From contig CAKSHH010000004.1 in assembly GCA_934456435.1 (NCBI GenBank), positions 62,001 to 126,000 of the forward strand: a DNA stretch of 64,000 bases, written 5' to 3'. Below the pieces are notes generated by a model. It did no database searches. It was not told the origin of the DNA and saw nothing but the letters and a program-made list of their open reading frames with translations. Shown here piece after piece: positions 16,448 to 25,564 of this stretch; positions within the stretch are counted from its first letter, which is position 1, and each line of letters begins with the position of its first letter. A program made the translations under genes and the position numbers. This stretch comes from an uncultured Eubacteriales bacterium. GTDB taxonomy: Bacteria; Bacillota; Clostridia; Oscillospirales; Acutalibacteraceae.

Positions 16448-17143
16448 ATGCCGATTTTTGAACGAAGTGAACTTCTCCTGGGCAAGGAGGGGCTGGAAAA
16501 ACTGAACAGAGCGCACGTCGCGGTTTTCGGAGTCGGCGGAGTCGGCTCATATACTGTTGAGGCGCTGGTACGCAGCGGAATCGGAGAGCTTTCTCTTTTC
16601 GACGGCGATGTTGTTGCCGAGTCGAACATCAATCGCCAGCTTGTTGCGACGACAAAAACCGTCGGAAGGGCAAAGGTTGAGGTCGCCGCGGAGCATTGTC
16701 TTGATGTGAACCCGAACGTTAAGGTTCATGCCGAAAGGATTTTCCTCCTGCCTGACACGGCGGACAAAATAGATTTTTCGCAGTTTGATTATATTGTTGA
16801 TGCCGTTGATACCGTGACCGCAAAGCTTCTGCTTGCAGAAACGGCAAAGGCGAACGATGTCCCGATAATCAGCAGTATGGGCGCCGGGAACAAGCTTGAT
16901 CCGACAAGGTTCGAGGTGGCGGATATAAGCAAAACGAGCGTGTGTCCGCTGGCAAAGGTTATGCGGCGCGAGCTGAAAAAAAGAGGTATAAATCACCTCA
17001 AGGTCGTCTATACCAAGGAGGAACCGATTAGGCACGGACACACCGAAAACGGAAAGCCCCTGCCGGGAAGCGTAGCGTTTGTTCCGTCCGTTGCCGGACT
17101 TATTATTGCCGGCGAGGTCGTAAAGGATCTGTTGAAAAAATAA
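16448..17143 (+). CDS. tcdA: tRNA threonylcarbamoyladenosine dehydratase (ThiF/E1 family)
   Basis: A 231-residue E1-like adenylating enzyme that should activate t6A37 with ATP and cyclise it to ct6A. The ATP site VFGVGGVGSYTVEALVRSG, the ribose acid in LFDGD, the NINRQ motif, and the VDAVDTVTAK segment mark the TcdA/CsdL subgroup; SMGAGNKLDPTRF is also characteristic. It has its own promoter and terminator and is monocistronic. With the Sua5 domain at 945-2531 the window encodes both an early and the last step of the t6A/ct6A pathway. Confidence 0.93.
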   Translation: MPIFERSELLLGKEGLEKLNRAHVAVFGVGGVGSYTVEALVRSGIGELSLFDGDVVAESNINRQLVATTKTVGRAKVEVAAEHCLDVNPNVKVHAERIFLLPDTADKIDFSQFDYIVDAVDTVTAKLLLAETAKANDVPIISSMGAGNKLDPTRFEVADISKTSVCPLAKVMRRELKKRGINHLKVVYTKEEPIRHGHTENGKPLPGSVAFVPSVAGLIIAGEVVKDLLKK

Positions 17144-17177
17144 AATACTCAGAAGCAAAATGCTTTATAATAAAAGG

Positions 17178-17206
17178 TAAGCCTCCCACGCCGGGAGGCT
17201 TTAAGT
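17178..17206 (+). terminator. Terminator of tcdA
   Basis: GCCTCCC (17181-17187) pairs with GGGAGGC (17193-17199) and a short T-containing tail follows. It lies 35 bp beyond the tcdA stop. Confidence 0.75.
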
Positions 17207-17210
17207 TTGC

Positions 17211-17760
17211 AGAAACCATTTAGGAGTACCTGTAGACAGCGAAGCGGCGCGACGGTAGTAATTCTATATCTAGGCGCCCCTTTAGGGGAGCTGGCGGCGC
17301 AGCCGACTGAGGGGTTTTGCTTGAAAGTTTGATGAAACTTAATTTAATCCCTCCGGCTTCGGCGTTTACTCCGAACCCACCTCCCCTACATGGGAGGCAG
17401 GAAAAGTCAGCTAAAAAACGAAGTAAATTATGTGAAATTTAAAAAACGTGCACAGACCTCAGCCTCCCCTTGATTGAGGTCAAGGGGAGGCGTCGAAATA
17501 GATTGAAGACGGTAGACGTTAGATTTTAGATATTAGCTACGGTAGATTTTGCCTTTTTATTTGTCCGCATCTAACATCTACAATCTAATATCTAAAGTCT
17601 AACTTGACGGAGGGGATAAAGAAACAATGATAACAAGGGATTATCAATATCTCAAATAATTCACGGCACGATGTGGGCATCGTGCCCTACGATAAGCATT
17701 GATAAAACCAAAATCGTAGGGTGCGATGTCCACATCACACCGAGAGTTTCTTGAAAAATT
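17211..17760. repeat. Composite intergenic repeat region 1, no gene
   Basis: This gene-free stretch is built from sequences repeated elsewhere in the window. About 17270-17320 is a GCCCCTTTAGGGGAGCTG...CTGAGGGG palindromic unit. The segment 17453-17743 is an inverted copy of 33004-33272. It contains the CTCCCCTTGATTGAGGTCAAGGGGAG hairpin in interrupted form, an AT-rich block made of variants of ATCTAACATCTACAATCTAA, and the GGCACGATGTGGGCATCGTGCC palindrome. The start (about 17220-17270) matches 38465-38515 in inverse orientation. No coding potential is convincing. Confidence 0.9.
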
Positions 17761-17787
17761 CTAAGCTAAACAACCGAATAACAAACA

Positions 17788-17826
17788 GAGACTGTGACAA
17801 AGAGCTGTCACAGTCTCAAATTTTTG
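17788..17826. terminator. Palindrome/terminator downstream of the membrane protein gene
   Basis: A perfect 11-bp stem (17788-17798 with 17807-17817) has an AAATTTTT tail on the plus side. It lies just beyond the stop of the minus-strand gene at 17829. Confidence 0.65.
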
Positions 17827-17828
17827 CG

Positions 17829-18482
17829 TTATTTATATTTCTTCTTTGCGGAGAAAATATTTTTGAGCATCACGAAAAAATAAACCGCAAAGCCGAGGTC
17901 TATGGCGAGCAGACCGAGTGTCCACGGATAAGTGAACTCCCTGCCGCCGAGGGTTATCGGCGCACCTGCGATGTTTGCCGCAAGGGCAAAAAGCCCCACA
18001 ACGGTGAAAATGATTATGCCGATACCGATCGGAAAAAAGGCTTCGGAAAGCTGTTTTTTCATAAACTTCTTTTCTACTTCGTCGGTTGCAAAGCTGTCCT
18101 TTATCCCCGTAAGCCTGCCGCCGCTGATTTCAACATCAAATCCCGAAAAAAGAGCGTCAAGTCCGTTCTTCTCCGCAAGGAGCACCTTTTTCTTCAGCGT
18201 CCAAACGGACTTTGTCGCATTGACGTCTATCGTAAAGGTACTGCTGAGCTGGACATATTGACTTTTTTCGTCGTGTGCAAGCTTTGAGGTAATGCTGTCG
18301 CCGCTTTCTTCGGCACTTTCACTGTCGCCGATAAGACGCGGACGGCTGACTGTGGCAGTATGAACGCCTTTTTCAACTGCGGAAACGGTCACGCTTTCGT
18401 CCTCCGGAACAAAATACTCCGTCCCATCCAAACAAACGGTAATTGCATCATCACAAGCGTTGTCAATTCTGATGTTCGCCAT
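17829..18482 (-). CDS. Membrane protein of unknown function
   Basis: This 217-residue protein is not recognised. The first 130 residues are soluble, beta-rich and start MANIRIDNACDD, with TVCLDGTEYFVPEDE resembling a small Ig-like or jelly-roll strand pattern. Two C-terminal membrane segments follow (about 150-175 and 183-205), ending in a basic tail (SAKKKYK). The ATG at 18482 has GGAGG 6 bp upstream; the frame continues to 18539 without a better start. It is 60 bp downstream of the acnX small-subunit gene on the same strand and could be in that transcript. Confidence 0.72.
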   Translation of the reverse strand: MANIRIDNACDDAITVCLDGTEYFVPEDESVTVSAVEKGVHTATVSRPRLIGDSESAEESGDSITSKLAHDEKSQYVQLSSTFTIDVNATKSVWTLKKKVLLAEKNGLDALFSGFDVEISGGRLTGIKDSFATDEVEKKFMKKQLSEAFFPIGIGIIIFTVVGLFALAANIAGAPITLGGREFTYPWTLGLLAIDLGFAVYFFVMLKNIFSAKKKYK

Positions 18483-18542
18483 ATTTTTCCTCCGAAAAAA
18501 ATAACTGCGGCAGAGACTTGCCGCAGCTATTGAAATCAAAAA

Positions 18543-19007
18543 TTATTCAACGATAACGGTTCCGTCCTCTTTAACGGTGATCTTGTCGCCGTCCTTTACA
18601 GCGTTGAGGAACTCGTCGCCGAGTGAATCGACAGCAACGATTGTGTTATCCGTCCAAACGTCGGAAAGGATAACGCCTGCGGCTGCGAGTGAGTCGATCG
18701 GCAATGAGAAAAGCATTGCTGCCGGAGCCATGTTAAGCGCGCATACGGTGTAAAGAACCATACCGCCCGTTGTTGAACCGATTGTCTGAGGCAGGCAGAG
18801 AACCTTACCTGTGAGGTTCTTGCCGAATACGTCGGGGTTGTTCTGGTCGGAACCGATAACCTCGTCCTTGCCGATAATCGGAATATCGTGCATAAGAGCG
18901 GTTTTCTGGAAAGTTGCAAGTGTGTTGACACCGTTATGGGAAACAACAGCCTCGCCCTTATTGATTGTGCCTGCTACAACAGGACGTCCCTTGAATGTCT
19001 TGCTCAT
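18543..19007 (-). CDS. Aconitase X small subunit (DUF126 swivelling domain)
   Basis: A 154-residue protein matching the DUF126 domain, the swivelling beta/alpha domain of the aconitase superfamily. Visible signatures are SKTFKGRPVVAGT near the start, IIGKDEVIGSDQNNP, and PQTIGSTTGGMVLYT. It pairs with the DUF521 large subunit encoded 2 bp upstream to form the AcnX enzyme. The start is the ATG at 19007, which has GGGAGG 9 bp upstream; the in-frame TTG at 19013 is too close. Known AcnX enzymes are cis-3-hydroxyproline dehydratases (bacteria) or phosphomevalonate dehydratases (archaea); sequence alone does not decide. Confidence 0.88.
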   Translation of the reverse strand: MSKTFKGRPVVAGTINKGEAVVSHNGVNTLATFQKTALMHDIPIIGKDEVIGSDQNNPDVFGKNLTGKVLCLPQTIGSTTGGMVLYTVCALNMAPAAMLFSLPIDSLAAAGVILSDVWTDNTIVAVDSLGDEFLNAVKDGDKITVKEDGTVIVE

Positions 19008-19009
19008 AA

Positions 19010-20320
19010 TCAAAAACCTCCCTTAACAGCAATCTTTGTGATATCGTCGGTTGTGAAATAACGTGCGGTCGTATATGTACGGAGCTTGTTCGAGCAGGTG
19101 ATGACGTTGCTTGTGTCACCGCCGCAAAGCGGGTTGTTCATATACATAAGCGGGCAGATGCAGGAAATGTTGATGCCGAAGCCGATGAGCTTGTTGTAAG
19201 CCGCGCTGTTCTCTTTCTTGAATCTGTCGAGAACTTCGGGAGCGGTTGTCATAACCGTGCGAAGACCAACCTTTGTCTTGCCCTGAGCCTTGAGCTCTTT
19301 CTCAAATCTGTCTGTCCACTCGCCGAGCTGAGCGTAGGAAAGGTGAGGACAGCCGATGAAGCAAAGCTTCGGAGCCGCGCCCTTGTCTTTCCACATAACG
19401 GGATAATTCTTGTAAACTCTCTCAAGCTCTGCATCGTCGATAACGTATGTCTGAGCGCCCTCTGCGATAAGGCTTTCGCCCTGCTCAACAGCTTCGGGAG
19501 TGAGGTTTTCAATGTGGTAAAGTCCGACTGCACCGTTGGAAGCGGTAGCCGCGCCGAAATCCTTGAGATATGCCTTGGCGTCGTCCGTAAGCTCTGTGCC
19601 GATCCACTTGTCAAGACCCTTGACGTAAGGAACGTCCTCCATAACCTTCATACCGATTGCCGAGCCGAGAACCTGAGCTTCGGGAATCTTTGAGGTCTTG
19701 ACCTCGATGATCCACTTTGCCTTTCTTCCCTCGTCCGTAAGAAGATCAAATTCGGGAACCTTGCCGAGGATTGAGCCGAAAAGCTCAATGATGCCGGAGT
19801 TACGGTTACATCTTGCGCCGAGAACCGAGTTTGCAAATACAACAGCGGAGCTCTCAGCCCATGAAAGAATGTCGCCCTTCTTCGGTGTGTTGCCTACTTC
19901 GTCAAAGTAGCAGGCGCAGGTAAAGGATTTGTCGCTCTTGAGGCCGAGCTTGTTGAGCTGAACCTCGTAGGAATCCTGCATACCGTAAAGAATCTTGTTG
20001 AAAATAAGCTTTTGAAGCGGATTGCATTTTACGTTTGCGTAGTCGATGGGTCTGGGGTCAACGGTGAATCCCTCGTCAACCTTGAGACCGCCCTTGATAA
20101 GCTCGTCCATGATTGAGAAAACGGGCTTGAGAACCGAGATGCCGAAGCTTGTAACAAGATGGCCTTTGCCGTTTACGGGAACGAATCTTTCCGCTCCGAA
20201 AGCGTCGCCGTAAAGCACAAGGGTTTTCATAACCTTTGCCATTACTTCGCCCTTTGAGCCGTGAAGAATCTCTTTTTCCTCGTCTGTCAGCTTCATTTTG
20301 TAGCTGAAGTTTTCATTCAT
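19010..20320 (-). CDS. Aconitase X large subunit (DUF521 catalytic domain)
   Basis: A 436-residue catalytic subunit of the AcnX family, dehydratases with an iron-sulfur cluster. The start MKLTDEEKEILHGSKGE, the TVDPRPID segment, and the CNRNSGIIELFGSILGK motif are family features. Candidate cluster cysteines include those of the CACYFDEV segment and of ISCICPLMYMNNPLCGG near the C-terminus. AGGAGG precedes the ATG by 8 bp. Two-subunit organisation, with the small subunit as a separate downstream gene, is one of several AcnX layouts. No proline-catabolism or mevalonate gene lies next to it, so the substrate is open. Confidence 0.9.
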   Translation of the reverse strand: MNENFSYKMKLTDEEKEILHGSKGEVMAKVMKTLVLYGDAFGAERFVPVNGKGHLVTSFGISVLKPVFSIMDELIKGGLKVDEGFTVDPRPIDYANVKCNPLQKLIFNKILYGMQDSYEVQLNKLGLKSDKSFTCACYFDEVGNTPKKGDILSWAESSAVVFANSVLGARCNRNSGIIELFGSILGKVPEFDLLTDEGRKAKWIIEVKTSKIPEAQVLGSAIGMKVMEDVPYVKGLDKWIGTELTDDAKAYLKDFGAATASNGAVGLYHIENLTPEAVEQGESLIAEGAQTYVIDDAELERVYKNYPVMWKDKGAAPKLCFIGCPHLSYAQLGEWTDRFEKELKAQGKTKVGLRTVMTTAPEVLDRFKKENSAAYNKLIGFGINISCICPLMYMNNPLCGGDTSNVITCSNKLRTYTTARYFTTDDITKIAVKGGF

Positions 20321-20434
20321 AAGGTTTATCCTCCTTTTATCCTCATAGATCCGCTCGCCGCGAACCTATTATTTCCGAACGTGATTCGTGCCGCGGAAAG
20401 CTTGCATTCTCCGAAGCCGTCACAGTCTTATTCT

Positions 20435-20463
20435 ATTATATATTAAAGAGGAATTTATTTCAA
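20435..20463 (-). promoter_or_regulatory. Sigma-A promoter of the acnX genes
   Basis: On the minus strand TTGAAA (20463-20458) and TATAAT (20440-20435) are 17 bp apart. The predicted leader is about 110 nt and I see no recognised riboswitch in it. Confidence 0.78.
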
Positions 20464-20593
20464 GAGTTTGTTAAACATTTGACTAAAAGAAAATGAAAAT
20501 TTACTCACTATGTCCCTGTGGAACATTTAATTGCAAAGCTATGACACCTAAAAGCATAAATTTTTTTCAATAATGTAGAATATTTTAAACTAA

Positions 20594-20622
20594 TTGACAA
20601 TATTTTATTGATATTGTATAAT
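20594..20622 (+). promoter_or_regulatory. Consensus sigma-A promoter upstream of the lipoprotein island
   Basis: TTGACA (20594-20599) and TATAAT (20617-20622) match consensus with a 17-bp spacer. It lies 67 bp before the secreted Ig-like protein, and I see no other clear promoter before the lipoprotein genes, so it may drive the whole array. Confidence 0.85.
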
Positions 20623-20688
20623 GAGGCTGGACGGTAACACGTTCGTATAGTTGTTGCAGAAGCTATAACAAAAAGAGGAGTGTAGAAA

Positions 20689-22917
20689 ATGAAAAAATTT
20701 ACAAAGGTAATTTGTGCAATCGTAGCATTGGTGATGCTTTTGAACACACCGCCGCAAATCTACGCGGCAGAACCGCCGACCGATGCCGAGAAAACAAATT
20801 TATCAGCGACAGAGAAAATTGAACCAATCGAACCGACACCAACCGACCCGGACGCAAAAATCTACGGAATAAAACTTTCGCAGAATATGGCTTTTATAAA
20901 GCCGGGGGATTCCTTACAGCTTTCGGTTATTCCAATAACAGATGTAAAGGAATTACCTCAAAGAGCAACACAACCAGCGGATATACCTATCAGCCTTCAC
21001 TCAGAAAAATACAATAAAACTTTTGTTACGACCAGACAGGAAATAGAGGAATACAAACAAATAAAGAATGTCGCCGAAATTCAAAAGTCTGACACAATGA
21101 GTATGACTGATTACGACATTATAAATGAATACCCGGAAATACCTGACGGCGAAGAATACATTTATAATAAAATTGAGGATTGCTCCCCGTTTGAATGGAT
21201 TTGTACCGATACAGAGATTGCAACTGTTTCTGAAAACGGATATGTTACAGCATTAACCTTAGGTTCTACTGTTATCACAGTTACAACCGCTGACGGACTT
21301 TTTACAGCCGCCTGTGAAGTAATTGTCGTTGACGAACCATTAAACTATACTAATCCATCTATTTCAACACAAGCAACAACTATGTATAGCACACCTCACA
21401 ATGCTGTAGCCATAAAATGGGTAAACCAATACACGGGTACTTCTTCAGACAGCACTTTGATTAAAATGGTTACGCCCGGAACGTTACTTCAAATTGTAGG
21501 AAAATCCGGTGGCTTTTATTACGCAAAAGTGTATGGTGAAACAACAGCATATTATATGTGGGCAGATGGACTGTATGACCGTGACGCCGGGAACGGATAT
21601 ATTGAGATTTGCCAAAAAGGTAACAGCTCATATACAAATAAACACCGTGATGTGTTCACGTTCAATACCGTTGAATTAGCTATTGCAACCGGCGGTTCAG
21701 CAACTTGGACCAGTTATAACACAGACATCGCAACTGTTTCATCGTCGGGTGTGGTCACACCGAAAAAGGAGGGCGATGTTTGCATTGTCGCGAATCAGAA
21801 CGGAAAGAAAGATGCTATTCACATATCTATAATCACAAAATATACACCGACAAGATTTGCAATTGTTAATAAAAATTGGTGTAACCAGTACAGATGTTCA
21901 AATGTAAATTGTACGATACATAATCGTTATATCGGATATGAAAGTCCCAATCAAACTATCTATGTATACGGTAAAAGCGGACAATTTTATTACGGAAGAG
22001 GCACTGCCTCGGCGACTTTTGGCTATTTTTGGCAAGGAAATATTGCTCTTCAAACATGGTTTCCGCATAGCGAGCTTTTAAAAAATTCTACTGAACAAAA
22101 TTATTTCCCACAAGGCTTTGCTGTGGACAACAACTATTGCTATGCCTTTGAAATTGCCGTAAACAGCAACCATGAGGAAATTGCTCACAAGCTTTATAGG
22201 TACAATATCAGTACCGGTGAACAAAAGCTTCTAACGCCAATAAAAGTTGGAAATCTCGGTCATGCCAATGATGCGGCGTTAGTAACATTCAATAGTGGAC
22301 AATATCTATTTGTTGCAGCATATTCAGATCATTTTGATGACTATATTGTGAAACTAAAGGTAAAGTCTAATGATACTTATGAGGAGATTGCACGATATCC
22401 TCTACCGAATATTGGAATTGGAACTATTACTTTACTTTCAGGAGGCGGAAGTAGTCCGGCCGTGTTCTTATTAAAAGGAGGAAATAAGTTTTACACAGCA
22501 ACTATTTCATCAACTAAAATAGATAGTGATCCGGTTTGGGATACTACGCCTTCACCCAAATTTGTATTGTCTAATAAGGAAGTTCTAGATATTACACCTC
22601 AGGGAACACATTATGAGCCATCAACTGACAAATTGTATCTCGCAGTTTCAGGTGTAAGCGGGAATTATATTAAGAACAGGGTTTATATGTTTAGCGGAAT
22701 ACGAAATGCGAGTGGAACAATTTATAATTATTCCGCATATTGGAATATAGACGGTTATTTTGCCGGAGAAGAAAAGAATGCAACAACTTTTGAACTTGAG
22801 GGAATAGGATTCAGACCGAATCAATCAGACAAACGAATGTGGTTTTCGGCTCTTGACATAAATACTGCAAGATATGTTAAAGGAGTTATTTGTTCCGACG
22901 TTCAAAATATGAGATAG
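20689..22917 (+). CDS. Secreted protein with BIG2-like domains and a C-terminal propeller-like region
   Basis: A 742-residue exported protein. The signal peptide is 1-26 (ending IYA). Two bacterial Ig-like (BIG2) modules are visible: one containing WICTDTEIATVSENGYVTAL and one containing WTSYNTDIATVSSSGVVTP. Two SH3-like stretches follow the pattern GKSGGFYYAKVYG and GKSGQFYYGRG. The last 280 residues (from NYFPQGFAVD) have repeated strand-turn units and a GNLGHANDAALV segment that recalls helveticin-J-like propellers; that comparison is tentative. No wall anchor or membrane tail is seen. The sequence is AT-richer than neighbouring housekeeping genes. It ends 13 bp before the first lipoprotein gene. 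Confidence 0.78.
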   Translation: MKKFTKVICAIVALVMLLNTPPQIYAAEPPTDAEKTNLSATEKIEPIEPTPTDPDAKIYGIKLSQNMAFIKPGDSLQLSVIPITDVKELPQRATQPADIPISLHSEKYNKTFVTTRQEIEEYKQIKNVAEIQKSDTMSMTDYDIINEYPEIPDGEEYIYNKIEDCSPFEWICTDTEIATVSENGYVTALTLGSTVITVTTADGLFTAACEVIVVDEPLNYTNPSISTQATTMYSTPHNAVAIKWVNQYTGTSSDSTLIKMVTPGTLLQIVGKSGGFYYAKVYGETTAYYMWADGLYDRDAGNGYIEICQKGNSSYTNKHRDVFTFNTVELAIATGGSATWTSYNTDIATVSSSGVVTPKKEGDVCIVANQNGKKDAIHISIITKYTPTRFAIVNKNWCNQYRCSNVNCTIHNRYIGYESPNQTIYVYGKSGQFYYGRGTASATFGYFWQGNIALQTWFPHSELLKNSTEQNYFPQGFAVDNNYCYAFEIAVNSNHEEIAHKLYRYNISTGEQKLLTPIKVGNLGHANDAALVTFNSGQYLFVAAYSDHFDDYIVKLKVKSNDTYEEIARYPLPNIGIGTITLLSGGGSSPAVFLLKGGNKFYTATISSTKIDSDPVWDTTPSPKFVLSNKEVLDITPQGTHYEPSTDKLYLAVSGVSGNYIKNRVYMFSGIRNASGTIYNYSAYWNIDGYFAGEEKNATTFELEGIGFRPNQSDKRMWFSALDINTARYVKGVICSDVQNMR

Positions 22918-22930
22918 GGAGGGAATGATT

Positions 22931-23749
22931 ATGAAAAAATTTACAGCGATGATTCTTGTTTTTGTTCTTGTTTTTCTTTGCGGATGCACAACAAAGAAAG
23001 CGAATGAAAGCGAGACCACGACAGTTACAGAGAGCCAAAGCGCAATTCTCAAAACTGTACCGACAGAACCGATAACAACAGTTGTGCTGTCGGACGAAGA
23101 AACCGACGAGACGCTGTTCTATCCGAAAGAGATAAAAGTTGATCCCTCAGACCCGTACTCGGAATATATAAAAAAAGCGTGTGATCAATTAACCGGAGAG
23201 TGGAAGAGCTTTTCAGAAAGCAACGGCAACTCACCGAACAGCTTTTATCGTTTTTCCAAAGTGTGTACAGATTTTTTCTACTCCTTTAATGACATTGACG
23301 GAGACGGAACAAAAGAATTATTGCTCGGAAGTTATTATCCGATAGGCTATCGTACCGAAGATTCGACTCAGCCTGTAAAAATAATAATTACAAGTGTTTG
23401 CTCAATAAAAAACGGAGAGGTTGTAAAACAATCAAATGCGTTTTGTGACCCTGGTTTTATATGGGATCGAACTCTTTGGACAAACGGATTGATTTCTACA
23501 ACCTATAAACGGCAAGAGGATCCGAGTTTCCAATTTGTTGAATTTAAAAACGGCGAATTGAAAGCGAAAGTACAGGTATTTTCACATTATTTCTATGACG
23601 AACCGCATTATTACTCTGCAATATATAATGAAAACGGTCAGGATACGAAGATTACCAAAGAAGAACGAGACCGAATTTATAATGAGTGTTGCGGCAAGGC
23701 AAAGCCGGTAGAAATCGACTGGAAGCGTATTGACGAATACGGCACCTAA
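22931..23749 (+). CDS. Lipoprotein paralogue 1 of tandem array
   Basis: A 272-residue predicted lipoprotein. The signal segment ends FLCGC with C19 as the lipidation site, followed by a Ser/Thr-rich linker. The folded part (from about residue 75) contains the EF-hand-like loop DIDGDGTKELLLGSYY and ends VEIDWKRIDEYGT. Start is the ATG at 22931; the one at 22925 is only 2 bp from the GGGAGGG. Its N-terminal third is almost identical to paralogues 2 and 5, but from about residue 115 it matches paralogue 4 instead. No catalytic motif is seen. Function unknown. Confidence 0.85.
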   Translation: MKKFTAMILVFVLVFLCGCTTKKANESETTTVTESQSAILKTVPTEPITTVVLSDEETDETLFYPKEIKVDPSDPYSEYIKKACDQLTGEWKSFSESNGNSPNSFYRFSKVCTDFFYSFNDIDGDGTKELLLGSYYPIGYRTEDSTQPVKIIITSVCSIKNGEVVKQSNAFCDPGFIWDRTLWTNGLISTTYKRQEDPSFQFVEFKNGELKAKVQVFSHYFYDEPHYYSAIYNENGQDTKITKEERDRIYNECCGKAKPVEIDWKRIDEYGT

Positions 23750-23758
23750 GAGAAACAG

Positions 23759-23789
23759 CAGTCGGTTTAAATTCCTTTTGCACCGACTG
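23759..23789 (+). repeat. Intergenic hairpin copy 1 of the lipoprotein array
   Basis: CAGTCGGTTTAAA (23759-23771) pairs with TTTGCACCGACTG (23777-23789), an imperfect 13-bp stem with a 5-nt loop. It lies 9 bp after one stop and 27 bp before the next ATG. There is no T-run after it. Confidence 0.88.
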
Positions 23790-23815
23790 CCGGAATACAA
23801 AAGGGAGGAAATAAT

Positions 23816-24634
23816 ATGAAACGAATTACAGCGCTGATTCTTGTTCTTGTTCTCGTTTTTCTTTGCGGATGTACAACAAAAAAAGCGAATGAAAGCGAGA
23901 CCACAACAGTTACAGAAAACCAAAGCGCAATTCTCAAAACTGTACCGACAGAACCGATAACAACAGTTGTGCTGTCGGACGAAGAAACCGATGAGACGCT
24001 GTTCTATCCGAAAGAGATAAAAGTTGATCCCTCCGATCCGTATTCATCTTTTATTAAAAAACTATGTGAACAATATGCTAAAGAATGGGAGGATTATTCC
24101 AAAAACTGCGGAAGAACACCAAATAGCTTTTATCATTTTTCAATAGTCTGTCCAGATTTTTATTACTATTTTTATGATCTTGACGGAGACGGAACCAAAG
24201 AGCTTCTGCTTGGCGGATACGGCAGAATCGGTGAATACACAGAGGATTATAATCCTCCTGTGAAAATTGTAATAACCTATGTTTGCACGATAAAGAACGG
24301 TGAAGTGGTTGTCCTTGATAATCATGATTCATGGGAATATTATAAGTTTATATGGGATCGTTTTCTTTTGTCAAACGGGAGGGTCGTTACAATCTGGGGA
24401 GAAAAGGATACTCCAAATTATTATATAATTGATTACGAGAATAAAGAGCTTGTCAGCAAATGCTATATTTTTAAGGAGTCTCCCGACAGCGGTTTTTATA
24501 AAGTTACGAACGATGATACTTTTGAAACACAAAAAATATCTATGTCCGAGTATGAAAGTATTTACAACGACCTTTGCGGCGACGCGAAGAAGGTAGATAT
24601 AGACTGGAAACGTATTGACGAATACGGAACATAA
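23816..24634 (+). CDS. Lipoprotein paralogue 2 of tandem array
   Basis: A 272-residue lipoprotein with lipobox FLCGC (C19), a Thr-rich linker, the EF-hand-like loop DLDGDGTKELLLGGYG and the shared C-terminus VDIDWKRIDEYGT. About 290 bp of its central part (near 24020-24310) is base-for-base identical, as read by eye, to the same part of paralogue 5. GGGAGG lies 7-8 bp before the ATG. Only the segment after about residue 165 differs from paralogue 5. Function unknown; it is expected to be exposed on the outer face of the membrane. Confidence 0.85.
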   Translation: MKRITALILVLVLVFLCGCTTKKANESETTTVTENQSAILKTVPTEPITTVVLSDEETDETLFYPKEIKVDPSDPYSSFIKKLCEQYAKEWEDYSKNCGRTPNSFYHFSIVCPDFYYYFYDLDGDGTKELLLGGYGRIGEYTEDYNPPVKIVITYVCTIKNGEVVVLDNHDSWEYYKFIWDRFLLSNGRVVTIWGEKDTPNYYIIDYENKELVSKCYIFKESPDSGFYKVTNDDTFETQKISMSEYESIYNDLCGDAKKVDIDWKRIDEYGT

Positions 24635-24643
24635 GAGAAACAG

Positions 24644-24674
24644 CAGTCGGTGTAAACTTACTTTGCACCGACTG
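24644..24674 (+). repeat. Intergenic hairpin copy 2 of the lipoprotein array
   Basis: CAGTCGGTGTAAA pairs with TTTGCACCGACTG over 13 positions with one G-U pair. Spacing to the flanking stop and ATG is the same as in copy 1. Confidence 0.9.
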
Positions 24675-24700
24675 CCGGAATACAAAAGGGAGAGGATAAT

Positions 24701-25498
24701 ATGAAACAGATTACAGCAACAATTATTGTGCTTACGCTGATTTTTCTGTGCGGTTGTGCAAAGAATAGTTCCCAAAATGATGTAACAACAACGTCAGTCA
24801 GGCGTACTGAAACAACAAACGAAGTATCAACTACTGCCACAGCGACCAAGCCGTTTTATACAAAAGAAATTAAAACGGATTTGTCTGATGCATATTCTTT
24901 CGTAGTAAAAGAGAAATGTGATGAAATAAAAGAGGCGTGGGATACAAGAAGCGAAGATTCTTCTTATGATCAGAATGAAACCTTTGATGAATTTACAAGG
25001 CGCTTTCCTGATGTGTATTATTTTCTTTATGACCTAAATGGAGACGGTATAAAAGAGCTGTTGTTTGGTGGGTATATGAAGATTGGCTATGATATTGAAG
25101 CGCATAATCCGCCGGTTAAAATTTGCATAACCGATGTATACACAATAAAAAACGGTAAAGCCGAAAATATTGATAGCCAAAGCAAATTAAGCGAATATTT
25201 TATTCGTGACCGGTATCTTTTATCGAATGGCATGATTGTTACCAAACTTGGCTTTTTTGAAGACAGTCCGGATTATTATTTCTTAGCTTATGAGAAAGAT
25301 CAGCTTGATTTTAAGTGTTATGTTTATCATAGTGTGGAAGGCTCCGGGGACAGTTACTCTAAAGTGGTTGATTTTAATAAACTGTATCAACCGCAAACAA
25401 TAACTAAAACCGAGTATGAAAGTATTTACAACGACCTTTGCGGCAACGCGAAACAGGTAGGAATCGACTGGAAGCGTATTGACGAATACGGAACATAA
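24701..25498 (+). CDS. Lipoprotein paralogue 3 of tandem array
   Basis: A 265-residue lipoprotein, the most divergent of the five. Lipobox FLCGC (C19) is retained but the linker differs (NSSQNDVTTTSVRRTE), and residues 50-250 are only loosely similar to the others. The loop DLNGDGIKELLFGGY and the terminal VGIDWKRIDEYGT are kept. GGGAGAGG precedes the ATG. Divergence in the body with near-identical ends suggests that the ends are being homogenised by recombination. Function unknown. Confidence 0.85.
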   Translation: MKQITATIIVLTLIFLCGCAKNSSQNDVTTTSVRRTETTNEVSTTATATKPFYTKEIKTDLSDAYSFVVKEKCDEIKEAWDTRSEDSSYDQNETFDEFTRRFPDVYYFLYDLNGDGIKELLFGGYMKIGYDIEAHNPPVKICITDVYTIKNGKAENIDSQSKLSEYFIRDRYLLSNGMIVTKLGFFEDSPDYYFLAYEKDQLDFKCYVYHSVEGSGDSYSKVVDFNKLYQPQTITKTEYESIYNDLCGNAKQVGIDWKRIDEYGT

Positions 25499-25507
25499 GA
25501 GAAACAG

Positions 25508-25538
25508 CAGTCGGTGTAAATTCTTTTTGCACCGACTG
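25508..25538 (+). repeat. Intergenic hairpin copy 3 of the lipoprotein array
   Basis: The same 13-bp stem (CAGTCGGTGTAAA with TTTGCACCGACTG) as in the other copies, with a 5-nt loop, between paralogues 3 and 4. Confidence 0.9.
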
Positions 25539-25564
25539 ACGGAATACAAAAGGGAGAGGATAAT

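Noticed and set aside
20689..22917. Bacteriocin gene of helveticin-J type with the lipoproteins as immunity proteins
   Set aside because: Only a short GHANDA-like segment supports it, the protein has two Ig-like domains, and five near-identical lipoproteins are more than an immunity function would need.
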